In this document: positions 19,735-28,392 of the stretch, one piece after another
How positions within the stretch are numbered: position 1 is the stretch's first letter
How the letters are laid out: each line of letters opens with the position of its first letter
Assembly (NCBI GenBank): GCA_016710135.1
Contig: JADJLM010000002.1
Coordinates: 124,001-188,000, forward strand
From: Nitrosomonas sp.
GTDB taxonomy: Bacteria; Pseudomonadota; Gammaproteobacteria; Burkholderiales; Nitrosomonadaceae
DNA: 64,000 bases
Reading direction: 5' to 3'
Program-made: the position numbers and the translations under genes
The notes under the pieces: generated by a model
What the model was told of the DNA's origin: nothing
What the model saw: only the letters and a program-made list of their open reading frames with translations
Databases searched by the model: none

Positions 19735-21143
19735 TTAGTGTATCAGACGAACATCTACAAAATGACCCGCAATGGCAGCAGCAGCAGCCATTGCGGGACT
19801 TACCAAATGGGTTCTTCCCCCAGGCCCTTGCCTGCCTTCGAAGTTACGATTTGACGTAGAGGCACAACGCTCCCCTGGCAAAAGCTTATCATCATTCATT
19901 GCTAGGCACATTGAGCAACCGGGCTCACGCCATTCAAATCCAGCATCGCGAAAAATCTGATCAATACCTTCTTTTTCAGCCTGAGATTTTACTAAGCCAG
20001 AACCAGGCACAACGATTGCTAATTTAATGTTGTCCGCAAGATGCTTACCTTTAAGAATCGATGCTGCTTCCCGCAAATCTTCGATGCGGGAGTTAGTGCA
20101 CGATCCAATAAATATTTTATCGAGATAAATCGCTTGGATCGGCGTATTGGGTTTAATACCCATGTATTTCAGTGCATTTTCAACGTTATTACGTTTGTTG
20201 AGATCAGGAATCGCTTCAGGATCAGGTACGGAACCTTCGATCGATGTAACCATTTCAGGAGAAGTCCCCCAAGTAACTTGGGGCTGATTTCGGTTGCATT
20301 AATTGTTACAACGTGGTCAAAAACTGCACCCTCATCACTTATCAATGTTTTCCAGTAATTAACTGCGTCTTCCCACATTTGACCTTTGGGTGCGAATGGC
20401 CGACCTCTAATATACTCGATGGTCGTATCATCAACAGCAATCATACCAGCGCGTGCACCAGCTTCTATAGCCATATTGCAGAGCGTCATTCTTCCTTCCA
20501 CGGATAATGATCGAATCGCGTTTCCCGCAAATTCAATTGCGTAACCAGTTCCACCAGCTGTTCCAATCTTGCCAATAATGCTTAGAGCAATATCTTTGGC
20601 AGTTATGCCTTTACCTAGGGTTCCTTCAACTAATATCTGCATCGATTTAGATTTTTTGGCCACCAAACATTGTGTGGCAAGGACGTGCTCTACCTCTGAA
20701 GTGCCTATTCCAAAAGCGAGGCATGCAAATGCTCCGTGCGTACTGGTATGGGAATCACCGCACACTACGGTCATTCCGGGTAATGTGGCCCCTTGTTCTG
20801 GACCAATAACGTGAACAATCCCCTGTCGTTGATCATTCATCTTAAACTCGGTGATTCCTAACTCATCACAATTTTGATCTAAGGTGTCTACTTGCAGTTG
20901 TGAGGTAGGATCACTGATACCATTTCTTCTGTTGGTAGTCGGTACATTGTGGTCAGCGACTGCCAGAATGGAGCGCGTTCTCCAAGGTTTTCTTCCAGCC
21001 AACTTCAGTCCTTCGAATGCCTGAGGGCTAGTAACCTCATGCACTAAATGGCGATCGATATACAAAAGCACAGTACTATCAGGCTTATCTGATTCTGCAT
21101 GTACTACGTGAGCTTCCCACAATTTGTCGTATAAGGTCTTCAT
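19735..21143 (-). CDS. leuC: 3-isopropylmalate dehydratase large subunit (single-base frameshift near 20280)
   Basis: LeuC carries the 4Fe-4S cluster. The N-terminal part starts MKTLYDKLWEAHVVHAESD and contains GMTVVCGDSHTSTHGAFACL with the first cluster Cys. The C-terminal part has FIGSCTNSRIEDLREAA and EPGCSMCLAMNDDKL with the remaining cluster Cys residues. The frame breaks after TEISP in a run of four C on the coding strand; one extra C gives SPQVTWGTSPEMVTSIEG, the invariant family sequence. Joined length is about 469 residues, normal. All catalytic residues are kept, so this is likely a base-call error. It is the first gene of the minus-strand block. Confidence 0.93.
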
Positions 21144-21317
21144 TTTTCAATCATCTAAAAGAACAAGAATATTATCCTATCTCGCTTAAACAAGGAATAA
21201 TTTGTCTTGATTCGATCATCGATCATTGCGAAATTGCAACTACTTCACTCCAACGATGTGAATGTTACAATTACGCCCATAGACATTTAATTAAAACAGT
21301 ACCAGAAGGATCATTTT
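21144..21317. promoter_or_regulatory. Divergent leuC / acs promoter region
   Basis: This 174-bp gap separates the leuC block (minus) from acs (plus), so both promoters should lie here. I see an AGAAGGATC ribosome site 6-8 nt before the acs ATG. A lone TGTGA at about 21257 has no matching TCACA at the right spacing, so I do not call a CRP site. No leader peptide rich in Leu codons was found for leuC. Confidence 0.5.
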
Positions 21318-23288
21318 ATGGCCGCAATCGAGTCCGTTTTACATGAAACGCGTATTTTCCCACCTACGGCTGAATTTGTGCAACAGGCGAATATCTCGGG
21401 AAACGAGTCCTATCGCGCGTTATGTGAAGAAGCAGAAAATGATTATCTGGGTTTCTGGAGTAAATTAGCAAAACAAAATATTCTATGGCACAAGCCTTTT
21501 ACCAAAATATTCAATGATTCAGATGCTCCTTTTTTTAAATGGTTTGAAGACGGTGAATTAAATATTTCTTATAACTGCCTGGATCGCCATTTAAAAAATC
21601 AACCTGATAAAGTAGCAATTCGATTTGAAGCAGATGATGGGAAGGTGATTCATTGCACTTATCGTGAGCTGTATCATCAAGTTTGTCAGCTTGCAAATGG
21701 ACTTAAAGCATTGAATATCAAAAAGGGCGATCGGGTCATCATTTATATGCCAATGCGGATTGAAGCAGTGGTCGCTATGCAAGCTTGCGCACGAATTGGT
21801 GCTATCCACTCAGTAGTGTTCGGTGGATTTTCTGCTAAAAGCCTTCATGAAAGAATTGTTGATGCAGGAGCGATTGCAGTGATTACTGCAGATGAGCAGA
21901 CGCGTGGTGGTAAGCAGCATCCACTGAAATTGACGGTTGATGAAGCGATTCGTACAGGTGATACTGAGTCCATTCAGTCGGTTATCGTATTTAAACATAC
22001 CGGCACTAACGTTCCATGGCAGACCGGTCGCGATGTGTGGTGGCATGAATTGATCCAAGATAAGGCTGCCGATTGTGAGCCGGAATGGGTGAATGCGGAA
22101 CACCCATTGTTTACCCTCTACACATCAGGATCTACCGGTAAGCCGAAGGGTGTGCAACATTCCTCAGCGGGCTATCTACTTGGAACTATCGTTAGTATGC
22201 AATGGATTTTTGATTACAAGCCTTCAGATATTTTCTGGTGTACAGCTGATGTGGGGTGGATTACTGGACATAGTTATGTTGCATATGGTCCCCTCGCGGT
22301 AGGCGCAACACAGGTAATCTTCGAAGGGGTTCCCACTTATCCTGATGCAGGGCGCTTCTGGCGTATTATTCAAAATCATCAGGTAACAATCTTTTATACG
22401 GCCCCGACAGCAATTCGATCTTTGATCAAGCTGGGGGTAGATTTACCAAAACAATATGACTTGTCTTCCCTGCGTTTACTTGGTTCAGTGGGTGAGCCTA
22501 TCAATCCAGAAGCGTGGATGTGGTATTACACCGTTGTAGGTCAATCACGTTGCCCCATTGTCGATACTTGGTGGCAGACGGAAACGGGTTGCCACATGAT
22601 TGCCCCTACACCAGGAGCTATGCCGCTCAAACCAGGGTCATGTACATTTCCTCTACCGGGCATCAGTGTAGCGATTGTTGACGAAGCGGGTCATGATGTT
22701 GAGCAAGGCAAAGGAGGGTTCTTAGTCATCAAACGTCCCTTTCCTTCTCAAATTCGAACCCTATGGGGTGATCCAGCGCGTTTTAAGAAAACGTATTTTC
22801 CTCATGATATTGGTGATGGGCGCTATTATTTAGCGGGTGACTCAGCACATCGTGATAAGGACGGATATTTCTGGATTATGGGGAGAATTGATGACGTATT
22901 GAATGTATCGGGACATCGCTTAGGGACCATGGAAATTGAATCCGCGCTCGTGGCTAATCCATTAGTTGCTGAAGCAGCTGTCGTTGGTAAACCGCATGAG
23001 ATCAAAGGAGAAGCTGTTGTAGCCTTTGTTGTGCTTAAAGAAAAGTCACCGCAAGGTGAGCAAGCCCAAGAAATCGCCCATATCCTTCGCGAGTGGGTAG
23101 CAAAGGAAATCGGCCCCATTGCAAAACCAGAAGAAATTCGGTTTGGTGACAATCTTCCTAAAACACGATCAGGAAAAATAATGCGGCGATTGCTTCGTTC
23201 CCTTGCGAAAGGCGAAGAAATCACGCAAGACACTTCGACTTTAGAGAACCCAGCTATTCTCGAACAACTGAAGCAATCGATCAATTAA
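21318..23288 (+). CDS. acs: Acetyl-CoA synthetase
   Basis: Acs converts acetate, ATP and CoA to acetyl-CoA through acetyl-AMP. The 656-residue protein shows the full set of adenylation motifs: TLYTSGSTGKPKGVQHSSAG near residue 265, DTWWQTETGCHMIAP near residue 417, YLAGDSAHRDKDGYFWIMG and the hinge GRIDDVLNVSGHRL near residue 525, and PKTRSGKIMRRLLR with the catalytic, typically acetylated Lys near residue 613. The CoA-site segment WCTADVGWITGHSYVAYGPL is of the acetate type. Length equals standard Acs. A propionate-type enzyme is less likely. Confidence 0.94.
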   Translation: MAAIESVLHETRIFPPTAEFVQQANISGNESYRALCEEAENDYLGFWSKLAKQNILWHKPFTKIFNDSDAPFFKWFEDGELNISYNCLDRHLKNQPDKVAIRFEADDGKVIHCTYRELYHQVCQLANGLKALNIKKGDRVIIYMPMRIEAVVAMQACARIGAIHSVVFGGFSAKSLHERIVDAGAIAVITADEQTRGGKQHPLKLTVDEAIRTGDTESIQSVIVFKHTGTNVPWQTGRDVWWHELIQDKAADCEPEWVNAEHPLFTLYTSGSTGKPKGVQHSSAGYLLGTIVSMQWIFDYKPSDIFWCTADVGWITGHSYVAYGPLAVGATQVIFEGVPTYPDAGRFWRIIQNHQVTIFYTAPTAIRSLIKLGVDLPKQYDLSSLRLLGSVGEPINPEAWMWYYTVVGQSRCPIVDTWWQTETGCHMIAPTPGAMPLKPGSCTFPLPGISVAIVDEAGHDVEQGKGGFLVIKRPFPSQIRTLWGDPARFKKTYFPHDIGDGRYYLAGDSAHRDKDGYFWIMGRIDDVLNVSGHRLGTMEIESALVANPLVAEAAVVGKPHEIKGEAVVAFVVLKEKSPQGEQAQEIAHILREWVAKEIGPIAKPEEIRFGDNLPKTRSGKIMRRLLRSLAKGEEITQDTSTLENPAILEQLKQSIN

Positions 23289-23336
23289 ACAAGTTTTTAT
23301 CCTGAGTTTGCTCCAAAAGTTTCTATCAATAACCCT

Positions 23337-24299
23337 ATGAATTTACCTAATACTATCGATTTTTCTCATGGGATCAGTGCGATTGATGCCCAATATCACC
23401 GCCCTGGACGCGCAGCGATTCATTTGATCGTTGAGAAGGGCGTTGCTGCAATCGTTGATACCGGAACAAAATTTTCTATCCCTGGTGTTATCGCGATATT
23501 GGAGCGCAAACAAATTCCACTAGAAAAAGTGGCCTACATTTTTCTAACGCATATTCATTTGGATCATGCGGGCGGGGCGAGCGAATTGATGCGACTGCTT
23601 CCCGATGCGCAATTAGTAGTCCACCCGCGTGGTGCGAAATATATGATCAACCCTACCAAATTGATTGCTGGTGTCAAAGCAGTTTATGGTGAAGCGGAGT
23701 TTAACCGACTCTATGGTGAAATATATCCGATCGATGCAAGCCGTGTAATCGAAGCGCCTGATGAAACCAGCGTTGAGCTTAATGGCAGGCAATTGTTATT
23801 GCTTGATACCCCCGGTCATGCGCGCCATCACTATTGTATTTTTGATGAGCAGAGTCAGTCATTTTTTACCGGCGATACATTTGGAGTTTCCTATCGTGAA
23901 TTGGATGTTAATGGATTAGAATTTGTATTTCCTACTACTACGCCCGTTCAATTTGACCCCGAAGCTGCCCATGCATCGGTCGATCGTATCATGAGTTTTC
24001 AACCTCAATTTGCTTATTTAGCGCATTACAGCCGAATTGGCAATTTATTGCATCATGCGCAACAAATGCACGCACTCATTGATGCATTTGTTGATATTGC
24101 AAATTGTTCAATTACTCAAAATGAAAGGCATCACTTTATCGCGCAAGCCATGCAAGCCCTATTAGGGGAGCGCTTACAAACGCATGGTTGCAAATTACTT
24201 CCTGAAGCGATATCTGATCTTCTGAAGGTCGATATTAAGCTTAATTCGCTTGGATTAGAAACTTGGCTTGATCGAGCTGAAAATTCGAGCAAATCTTAA
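23337..24299 (+). CDS. Metallo-beta-lactamase-fold hydrolase
   Basis: The 320-residue protein carries the zinc-binding motif FLTHIHLDHAGG near residue 72, a second His in LDTPGHARHHYCIF near residue 163, and the bridging Asp in SFFTGDTFGVSYREL near residue 182. The C-terminal His is in FAYLAHYSRIG near residue 228. It has no signal peptide and is probably cytoplasmic. It resembles glyoxalase II/flavodiiron-like hydrolases, but the long C-terminal helical extension (about 70 residues) does not allow a specific substrate to be named. It lies 48 bp after acs and may be co-transcribed. Confidence 0.85.
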   Translation: MNLPNTIDFSHGISAIDAQYHRPGRAAIHLIVEKGVAAIVDTGTKFSIPGVIAILERKQIPLEKVAYIFLTHIHLDHAGGASELMRLLPDAQLVVHPRGAKYMINPTKLIAGVKAVYGEAEFNRLYGEIYPIDASRVIEAPDETSVELNGRQLLLLDTPGHARHHYCIFDEQSQSFFTGDTFGVSYRELDVNGLEFVFPTTTPVQFDPEAAHASVDRIMSFQPQFAYLAHYSRIGNLLHHAQQMHALIDAFVDIANCSITQNERHHFIAQAMQALLGERLQTHGCKLLPEAISDLLKVDIKLNSLGLETWLDRAENSSKS

Positions 24300-24405
24300 T
24301 TTGCTGAATACTAGCGGTGGTTGTACGCGATTTTCAATCAATATTATCGCGTAGGAGTTATGATTTGGAATCTTAGAGATTTTTGCCTTTTTATAACCAG
24401 AAGAT

Positions 24406-26062
24406 ATGGAACGGATACTGAGCTGCCAGCAACTATGTTTTAGTATTGAATTTACTCGCAAGATACTGCTGTGCTTAATCAGTATACTGGGGCTATTGTT
24501 AATTGCAGCGGATAATTGTTTCGCTCAAGCGAATGCATTAGTGTTACAGGAAAAGTTAGCGCATATCCCCACTACTACAACGAATGAAACGAGTTTGTCG
24601 AGTTTGAAGCGTTTCTATGTAAAGCGAGGGTATCAACCGATTTGGTGGCAATCATCTATCCCTTCACCTGGTAATACCCTTGATGATGTACTTTCCTTTA
24701 TTGCAAGCGCTGAACAGCATGGATTGGATAATCAAGATTATGAGTTGGACAAACTCTTTCAGTTGCAGAAACGAGATGGAGCTGATTCAGTCTCACTCGA
24801 ATTGGAATTAACTGCAGTGCAGTCATTATTAATGCTGGCAAAGGATTTAAGAAGTGGCCGCTTGCTCGCATCTAAAGCCGATCCAGATTGGCATATCCAG
24901 CAACAACAATTTGCTCCTGTAGATTATCTTAATGAAGCAATCCATACCAATCAATTAGCGCAATCTTTAGCTGAACTACCTCCTCAGACCTTGCACTACC
25001 AACTGCTAAAACATGCATTGGCGAGGTATCGAAATTTCGAAGCGCAACAGGGAATTTGGTTTCAGATTCCAGAATCGACTGCTATTCGCCCTAGGGCTTC
25101 GCATAAAAGTATTCCGCTGGTTCGCAAACGTATTATGCAGCTAAATAACACGCTTAATGACCCTAAGTATGGTATTGTCAAGATCGAGAATGAACGGTAT
25201 GATTCGGGGCTAGTTGAAGCAGTAAAGCAATTTCAAGAGCAACATGGCTTAAATCCTGATGGAATCATTGGGAGGCAAACAATCATTGCGCTCAATAAGA
25301 CCCCTAAGCAAAGGATTCAGCAATTACGAGCAAATATGGAACGCTTGCGCTGGATGCCGAGAGACTTAGGTGAACGCCACGTAATAGTCAATATTGCAGG
25401 GTTTTATTTGTCAGCAATTGAAGGAGGCAAGCACGTATTGGAAATGCGAATTATCGTAGGTCGAGATTATCGATCGACGCCAAGTTTTGATAGCCGGCTA
25501 TCGCAGATAGTGCTCAACCCTTACTGGAATGTACCTTACAGTATTGCAGTTAAAGATCTACTACCCAAGCAGCAAAACAACTCTGCATACTTTGCTTCTC
25601 AAGGCATAAAGGTTTTTTCAAAGCATGATAATTCACCAATTAATCCGGATTCAACTCATTGGAATTCAACAAAAGGGGATTTCCTATGTTTTAAGACAAA
25701 ATCCTGGCAAGAAAAATGCATTAGGATATATAAAGTTTCTATTTTCGAATCCTTTTAGCATTTATCTGCATGATACGCCTTCAAGGCAGTTGTTTCAAAA
25801 AGATGTTAGGACATTTAGTTCAGGGTGTATTCGCTTAGAGAAACCTTGGGAACTCGCGAAATATGCTTTAAATGGAAATAATTCTGGAATTAATCTAACT
25901 GAAAAAATTAACAGTGGTGAGACAATCACTATCAATTTACCAAAACGTGTGCCAATTTACCTAACTTATTTAACAGCTTGGGTAGGCGACCAAGATCATA
26001 TTCATTTTGCTGAAGATGTATATGGACGCGATAAGCGACTTATAGAGTACGCTCGCTGGTAG
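24406..26062 (+). CDS. ldtD: L,D-transpeptidase, YcbB/LdtD-like (single-base frameshift near 25689)
   Basis: LdtD-type enzymes form 3-3 cross-links in peptidoglycan in the periplasm. The protein has an N-terminal membrane/signal segment (ILLCLISILGLLLIAADNCFAQA), a family N-domain, a peptidoglycan-binding domain (VKQFQEQHGLNPDGIIGRQT, residues ~270-290), and the YkuD catalytic domain starting HVIVNIAGFYL. The frame breaks at a TTTT run near 25689. One extra T gives CFLRQNPGKKNALGYIKF and joins to the catalytic end with YLHDTPSRQLF and SSGCIRLEKPWEL, which holds the catalytic Cys. Joined length is about 552 residues, close to E. coli YcbB. The next gene is a MepK-like peptidase, the same pairing as ycbB-ycbK. 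Confidence 0.88.
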
Positions 26063-26105
26063 CTCCTGGCATATAAAGTTTTGATTTTAGACTGGAGGGT
26101 TAAGG

Positions 26106-26693
26106 ATGCTTTTAGAGAAGCCTTTTAATAATGATGAACAACCAATCAATTCTGGTATTAATCGAAGGTTTTTTATTAAAGCGGGGCTCGGTGCTTGTGT
26201 TGGATTGATATTGCCCCAATCAGCTTATGCAAATTATACGAAAAAAACAGGTATAAGGCAGATTTCATTTCATAACTTGCATACTGGAGAGAAAGTTAAA
26301 GCAGTCTATTGGGAAAAGGGACGATACGTTGTTGGCGCACTTAGAGAAATCGATAATGTGTTGCGGGACCATCGTACTGGAAAGAAACATGCGATTGATG
26401 TTCGTCTGCTTGATATGGTTCAGCTCTTGCATCGCCTACTCGGTGCGAAGAAAGAGTTTCAGGTCGTTTCAGGTTATCGATCACCTGAAACTAACCGATT
26501 GCTGGCAGCACAACAACATGGTGTAGCAAAGCATAGCCTTCATATGCAAGGCAAAGCAATTGATATCCGCTTGCCAGAATTCTCTCTTTCTGATGTCAGG
26601 AAAGCAGCGTTATCAATGCAAGTTGGTGGTGTCGGCTATTATCCAGGCTCAAATTTTATACATCTTGACAGCGGCCAAGTCCGTAATTGGTAG
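26106..26693 (+). CDS. DUF882 / MepK-like murein endopeptidase
   Basis: The 195-residue protein begins with a twin-arginine-like signal (NRRFFIKAGLGACVGLILP, then SAYA), so it is probably exported by Tat. The M15-type catalytic residues are visible in FQVVSGYRSPETNRLLA, HSLHMQGKAIDIRLP (zinc His and Asp) and GGVGYYPGSNFIHLDSG (last His). Length and motifs match YcbK/MepK, which cleaves 3-3 cross-links made by L,D-transpeptidases. It directly follows such an enzyme. A GGAGGG lies about 5 nt upstream of the ATG. Confidence 0.9.
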   Translation: MLLEKPFNNDEQPINSGINRRFFIKAGLGACVGLILPQSAYANYTKKTGIRQISFHNLHTGEKVKAVYWEKGRYVVGALREIDNVLRDHRTGKKHAIDVRLLDMVQLLHRLLGAKKEFQVVSGYRSPETNRLLAAQQHGVAKHSLHMQGKAIDIRLPEFSLSDVRKAALSMQVGGVGYYPGSNFIHLDSGQVRNW

Positions 26694-26721
26694 TCAAATG
26701 ATATAGCAATCCAATTTTGTC

Positions 26722-26758
26722 TCTCAGTTTAGTAAAACGTATTGCCTAAACTGCGAGA
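26722..26758. terminator. Hairpin between convergent genes, possible terminator
   Basis: Arms TCTCAGTTTAG and CTAAACTGCGAGA (7 bp perfect plus CTC/GAG) flank a 13-nt loop, between the MepK-like gene and the oppositely directed CAP-RTX gene. There is no strong T tract on either side. Confidence 0.35.
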
Positions 26759-26765
26759 TAGCACG

Positions 26766-27974
26766 TTAGATGATATAAAAATCAGTGTTGGCAACGATGG
26801 CACCTGGTGAGAGCTGCGCAAATAGCTGAGAACCTGTTCCACCCAGACCGTCAACATCATAAAGGAGTGCACCCGTTGATGAATTGTAAACAATACGATC
26901 CGTACTGTCGTGTGCTCCTGTTCCGGTATGAAACGCAGCAATTGGTAATTGACCAGCAGCTAATCCCGAGAAAGTAGTGCGTGATAGGTGTATTACGTAA
27001 TCTAGCGATGAGAAGTCACTCATTTTATCGACTCCGCTCGGAATAGGAGAATTGAATACAAAAATATCTTGTCCAGAACCACCGCTTAGCGTATCCGATC
27101 CATTTGCACCGATTATCCGATCATTACCTCCTCCTCCATCAATTCGATCGTTTCCTGCGTTGCCGTTTATGACATCGTTACCACTGTAGCCAAAGATAAT
27201 ATCGCTATTCGTGGTGCCCTGCAATGTATCTGGACCGGATGTTCCGTTGATAGTATTGCTAGCAACGGGATCGATGAGATCGAGCTTGACATTATTAGTG
27301 CTAATCGATGCTTGCTTCGTTGTTGTCGTAAAGCCAGGAGCAGAAAAACTGATCGTGTAATTCCCAGCGGCCAATTCCAACTCGTACCCGCCAGCAGGTG
27401 TAGTTTTGGTCGTGGTAATGATATTGGTAGAATTACTTTTTGCACTGACAGTAAAACTGCTTAATCCTTCGCCAATATCGTAGCGCAAATCATCATCCCG
27501 ATCGTCGAATGCAACGCCTGTCAAAAATGGATTGGTATTCGTTTTGGCAAAATTTTGGGTTACAAATGCGCCTTCATAGGCTTGATACTGACCTACTTCG
27601 AATCCTATCCCTACTTCACGAAAATTATTGTTCAGAATATTAGCGCGATGACCCGAAGAATTCATCAACATGGTATGCAGTTGTTGAGCCTCATCCTGAA
27701 GCCCTGTTGGCGCACGTGTACTCATCCAGGCAATATTTTCTCCCCAGCTCCATGATCCAGAAAAAACATAGCCCGCAGTTTTCATACGATCACCGGGGCT
27801 GGATCCACCCGTACCCGTGTGTGAGAAAGTATCAGTAGCGATCATCCAGGTGCTATGGTTCTCAGCCGATTCATTTAAATCACCATCAAAGGCAAGCGGT
27901 TGTGAGCCGACCTTAGCACGTTCAATATTGATGAGTTCGAGCATGTATTGTTCATAAGCATTTGCTTGAGTCAT
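26766..27974 (-). CDS. CAP-domain protein with RTX calcium-binding repeats, likely secreted
   Basis: The 402-residue protein has three parts. Residues ~5-135 form a CAP/SCP domain (LELINIERAKVGSQPLAFD, HSTWMIATDTFSHTG, GENIAW, SSGHRANILNNNFREVGIGF). Residues ~150-240 look like a small beta-sandwich repeat (GGYELELAAGNYTISFSAPG). Residues ~250-310 are RTX nonapeptides (GYSGNDVINGNAGNDRIDGG), followed by a C-terminal end typical of type I secretion. No N-terminal signal is present. I chose ATG at 27974 because TAGGAG lies about 10 nt upstream. No type I secretion genes are in the window. CAP proteins are usually extracellular, but activity varies. Confidence 0.88.
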   Translation of the reverse strand: MTQANAYEQYMLELINIERAKVGSQPLAFDGDLNESAENHSTWMIATDTFSHTGTGGSSPGDRMKTAGYVFSGSWSWGENIAWMSTRAPTGLQDEAQQLHTMLMNSSGHRANILNNNFREVGIGFEVGQYQAYEGAFVTQNFAKTNTNPFLTGVAFDDRDDDLRYDIGEGLSSFTVSAKSNSTNIITTTKTTPAGGYELELAAGNYTISFSAPGFTTTTKQASISTNNVKLDLIDPVASNTINGTSGPDTLQGTTNSDIIFGYSGNDVINGNAGNDRIDGGGGNDRIIGANGSDTLSGGSGQDIFVFNSPIPSGVDKMSDFSSLDYVIHLSRTTFSGLAAGQLPIAAFHTGTGAHDSTDRIVYNSSTGALLYDVDGLGGTGSQLFAQLSPGAIVANTDFYII

Positions 27975-28392
27975 AACTGAAATACTCCTAGATGAAATGC
28001 TCGCCAAAATTGCTATGCGAGCGTTAAAGAAAGTAGCTCAGTGCAGTACCATTGCACCAGCACTCAAGTTATTTGAGTAAAATAATCTTAGCAGTAACTA
28101 TGCCAGTATTTCATTCTCTGTTATAAACAATGGGTTGAGTGATTATTTGAAGAATTTTCTGAAACAAGTAATAGTGATTTGACGCTTCTAGGCTACATGC
28201 CATCGATAAGAAATTCAGCAACAGCTTGATAAAAATAAAAATAGCTTTGTCACTTATTCACAACAGATTCACACGAGATCATAAGAAGCTAGACATTGAT
28301 GGATTGGAACAATAATGGGACTGTCCGAAAATTCAAAAGATTCTAGACTAACAGATATAATCAGCGAGTCTAGAATCTAAGAAATCTTAATA
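27975..28392. other. 418-bp divergent intergenic region
   Basis: The region separates the CAP-RTX gene (minus) and the first FecR-TPR gene (plus) and should hold both promoters. I see no coding sequence. It contains the inverted repeat described at 28338-28378 and a GGGACTGTCCGAAAATTC string near 28318 that could be a mobile-element end. TGTCA-N5-TCACA near 28237 has the wrong spacing for a CRP box. Confidence 0.5.
28338..28378. repeat. Inverted repeat AGATTCTAGACT-N17-AGTCTAGAATCT
   Basis: Perfect 12-bp arms lie 14 bp upstream of the FecR-TPR gene start. The core TCTAGACT-AACAGAT...AGTCTAGA matches the repeat at 1948-1980. It could be an operator, an attenuator-like hairpin or a mobile-element end. 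It has no T tract. Confidence 0.55.

Noticed and set aside
21255..21275. TGTGA upstream of acs as a CRP site
   Set aside because: Only one half-site; the second half reads CAATT rather than TCACA.
28237..28256. TGTCA-N5-TCACA near the first FecR-TPR gene as a CRP box
   Set aside because: Wrong spacing (5 instead of 6) and one half-site mismatch.
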